The notes beneath the pieces are model-generated. The model saw only the letters and a program-made list of their open reading frames with translations, was not told the DNA's origin and did no database searches. 6,737 nucleotides of DNA. It comes from a bacterium (GTDB taxonomy: Bacteria > Ratteibacteria > UBA8468). A program made the translations under genes and the position numbers. This document shows positions 6,419 through 6,737 of the stretch, one piece after another (position 1 is the first letter of the stretch; each line of letters begins with the position of its first letter). The stretch covers positions 1 through 6,737 of the forward strand of contig DAOVNU010000042.1 in NCBI GenBank assembly GCA_030630065.1, written 5' to 3'.

Positions 6419-6737
6419 CAGTGGAACAGCATAGCTTCGTGCTTCATTTTTATTTCTTTTAGACGCTTCTTACAAATTTGTATTAGTTCCGGATTTACCT
6501 CAAATCCAATAAAGCTTCGTTTAAGTTCTTCACAAACAACAAGTGTTGTTCCTGTCCCTGCAAATGGATCTAAAACTAGTTCCCCTTCATTTGAACTTGC
6601 TCTCACCATTCTTTCAATCAGTTTCTCTGGTTTTTGTATAGTATGAAGAAACTCTCGGCTCAATAATTCTTTTGATTTATAAGTGAGTTGTTTAATATCT
6701 CCCCACACATCACCCGGATTTTTACCTTTTTCATTGA
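6418..6737 (-). CDS. DNA methyltransferase (N4-cytosine/N6-adenine, beta class), C-terminal part
   Basis: The frame is open to the right edge, so the gene is 5'-truncated by the window and about 105 residues are visible. A GTG at 6708-6706 could be mistaken for a start, but the nine codons before it continue the protein as NEKGKNPGD followed by VWGDI, and NPGDVW is a familiar segment of these enzymes. The rest shows FLHTIQKPEKLIERMV (positions 20-35 counted from that GTG; motif X region), LDPFAGTGTT (46-55; motif I, S-adenosylmethionine binding) and SFIGFEVNPE (65-74; motif II). Motif I lying close to the C-terminus means the catalytic (D/N)PP(Y/W) motif must be upstream, which is the beta-class order of the N6_N4_Mtase family. 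It presumably protects host DNA from the nuclease encoded next to it. Whether it methylates adenine or cytosine cannot be read from this part. Confidence 0.92.
   Translation of the reverse strand, partial: NEKGKNPGDVWGDIKQLTYKSKELLSREFLHTIQKPEKLIERMVRASSNEGELVLDPFAGTGTTLVVCEELKRSFIGFEVNPELIQICKKRLKEIKMKHEAMLFH

Noticed and set aside
6706..6708. GTG as the start of the methyltransferase gene
   Set aside because: The frame stays open to the window edge and the upstream codons complete the NPGDVW segment, so this is an internal valine.
1..6737. CRISPR array, tRNA, rRNA, transposase or integrase
   Set aside because: No regularly spaced repeats, cloverleaf, ribosomal RNA sequence or recombinase motif was found when reading both strands.

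Overview
This window is a densely packed bacterial stretch. Eight genes run on the minus strand, and the tail of one gene enters from the left on the plus strand. The lipoprotein pathway genes (lgt, lspA), the O-antigen ligase-like tail and a GspE/PilB-type ATPase suggest a diderm bacterium. A bacterial archease beside gyrA, a cysteine-rich Lgt signature (GCFLNGCCYG) and AT-leaning Lys/Ile-rich proteins suggest an uncultured candidate-phylum lineage rather than a well-known model clade. That placement is an inference with low confidence.

Reading along the minus strand from the right edge: 6737-5909 holds the C-terminal part of a beta-class N4/N6 DNA methyltransferase and a 169-residue protein that is probably its partner type II restriction endonuclease, joined by a TGATG overlap. 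This part looks more AT-rich than the rest. Next come a 400-residue GspE/PilB-family secretion/pilus ATPase without the usual N-terminal domain (5883-4681), gyrA (4664-2202), archease (2218-1784, overlapping gyrA by 17 bases), a DksA/TraR-type zinc-finger protein (1773-1390), lspA (1357-908) and lgt (907-146). Spacings of 0-32 bases and two overlaps suggest one transcription unit from the ATPase gene to lgt. No convincing promoter or intrinsic terminator is visible inside it.

lspA and lgt form a functional pair: Lgt attaches diacylglycerol to the lipobox cysteine of prolipoproteins and LspA then removes the signal peptide. gyrA (supercoiling), the DksA-like protein (transcription) and archease (RNA ligase cofactor) are housekeeping genes that are probably only co-transcribed. 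At the left edge the plus-strand O-antigen ligase-like gene ends inside lgt, so 72 bases code on both strands.

The most unusual element is an imperfectly palindromic block of about 35 bases (2053-2087) inside the archease coding sequence. It looks like a dispersed repeat of the form GTCATTGCGAGGAGC...GTGGCAATCTC that was inserted in frame and adds roughly 10-12 residues to the protein. Other points worth a look are the hairpin between the DksA-like gene and lspA, the short secretion ATPase next to the restriction-modification genes, and an alanine at the main quinolone-resistance position of GyrA. There is no gene-free stretch longer than 32 bases, and no tRNA, rRNA, CRISPR array or transposase was seen.
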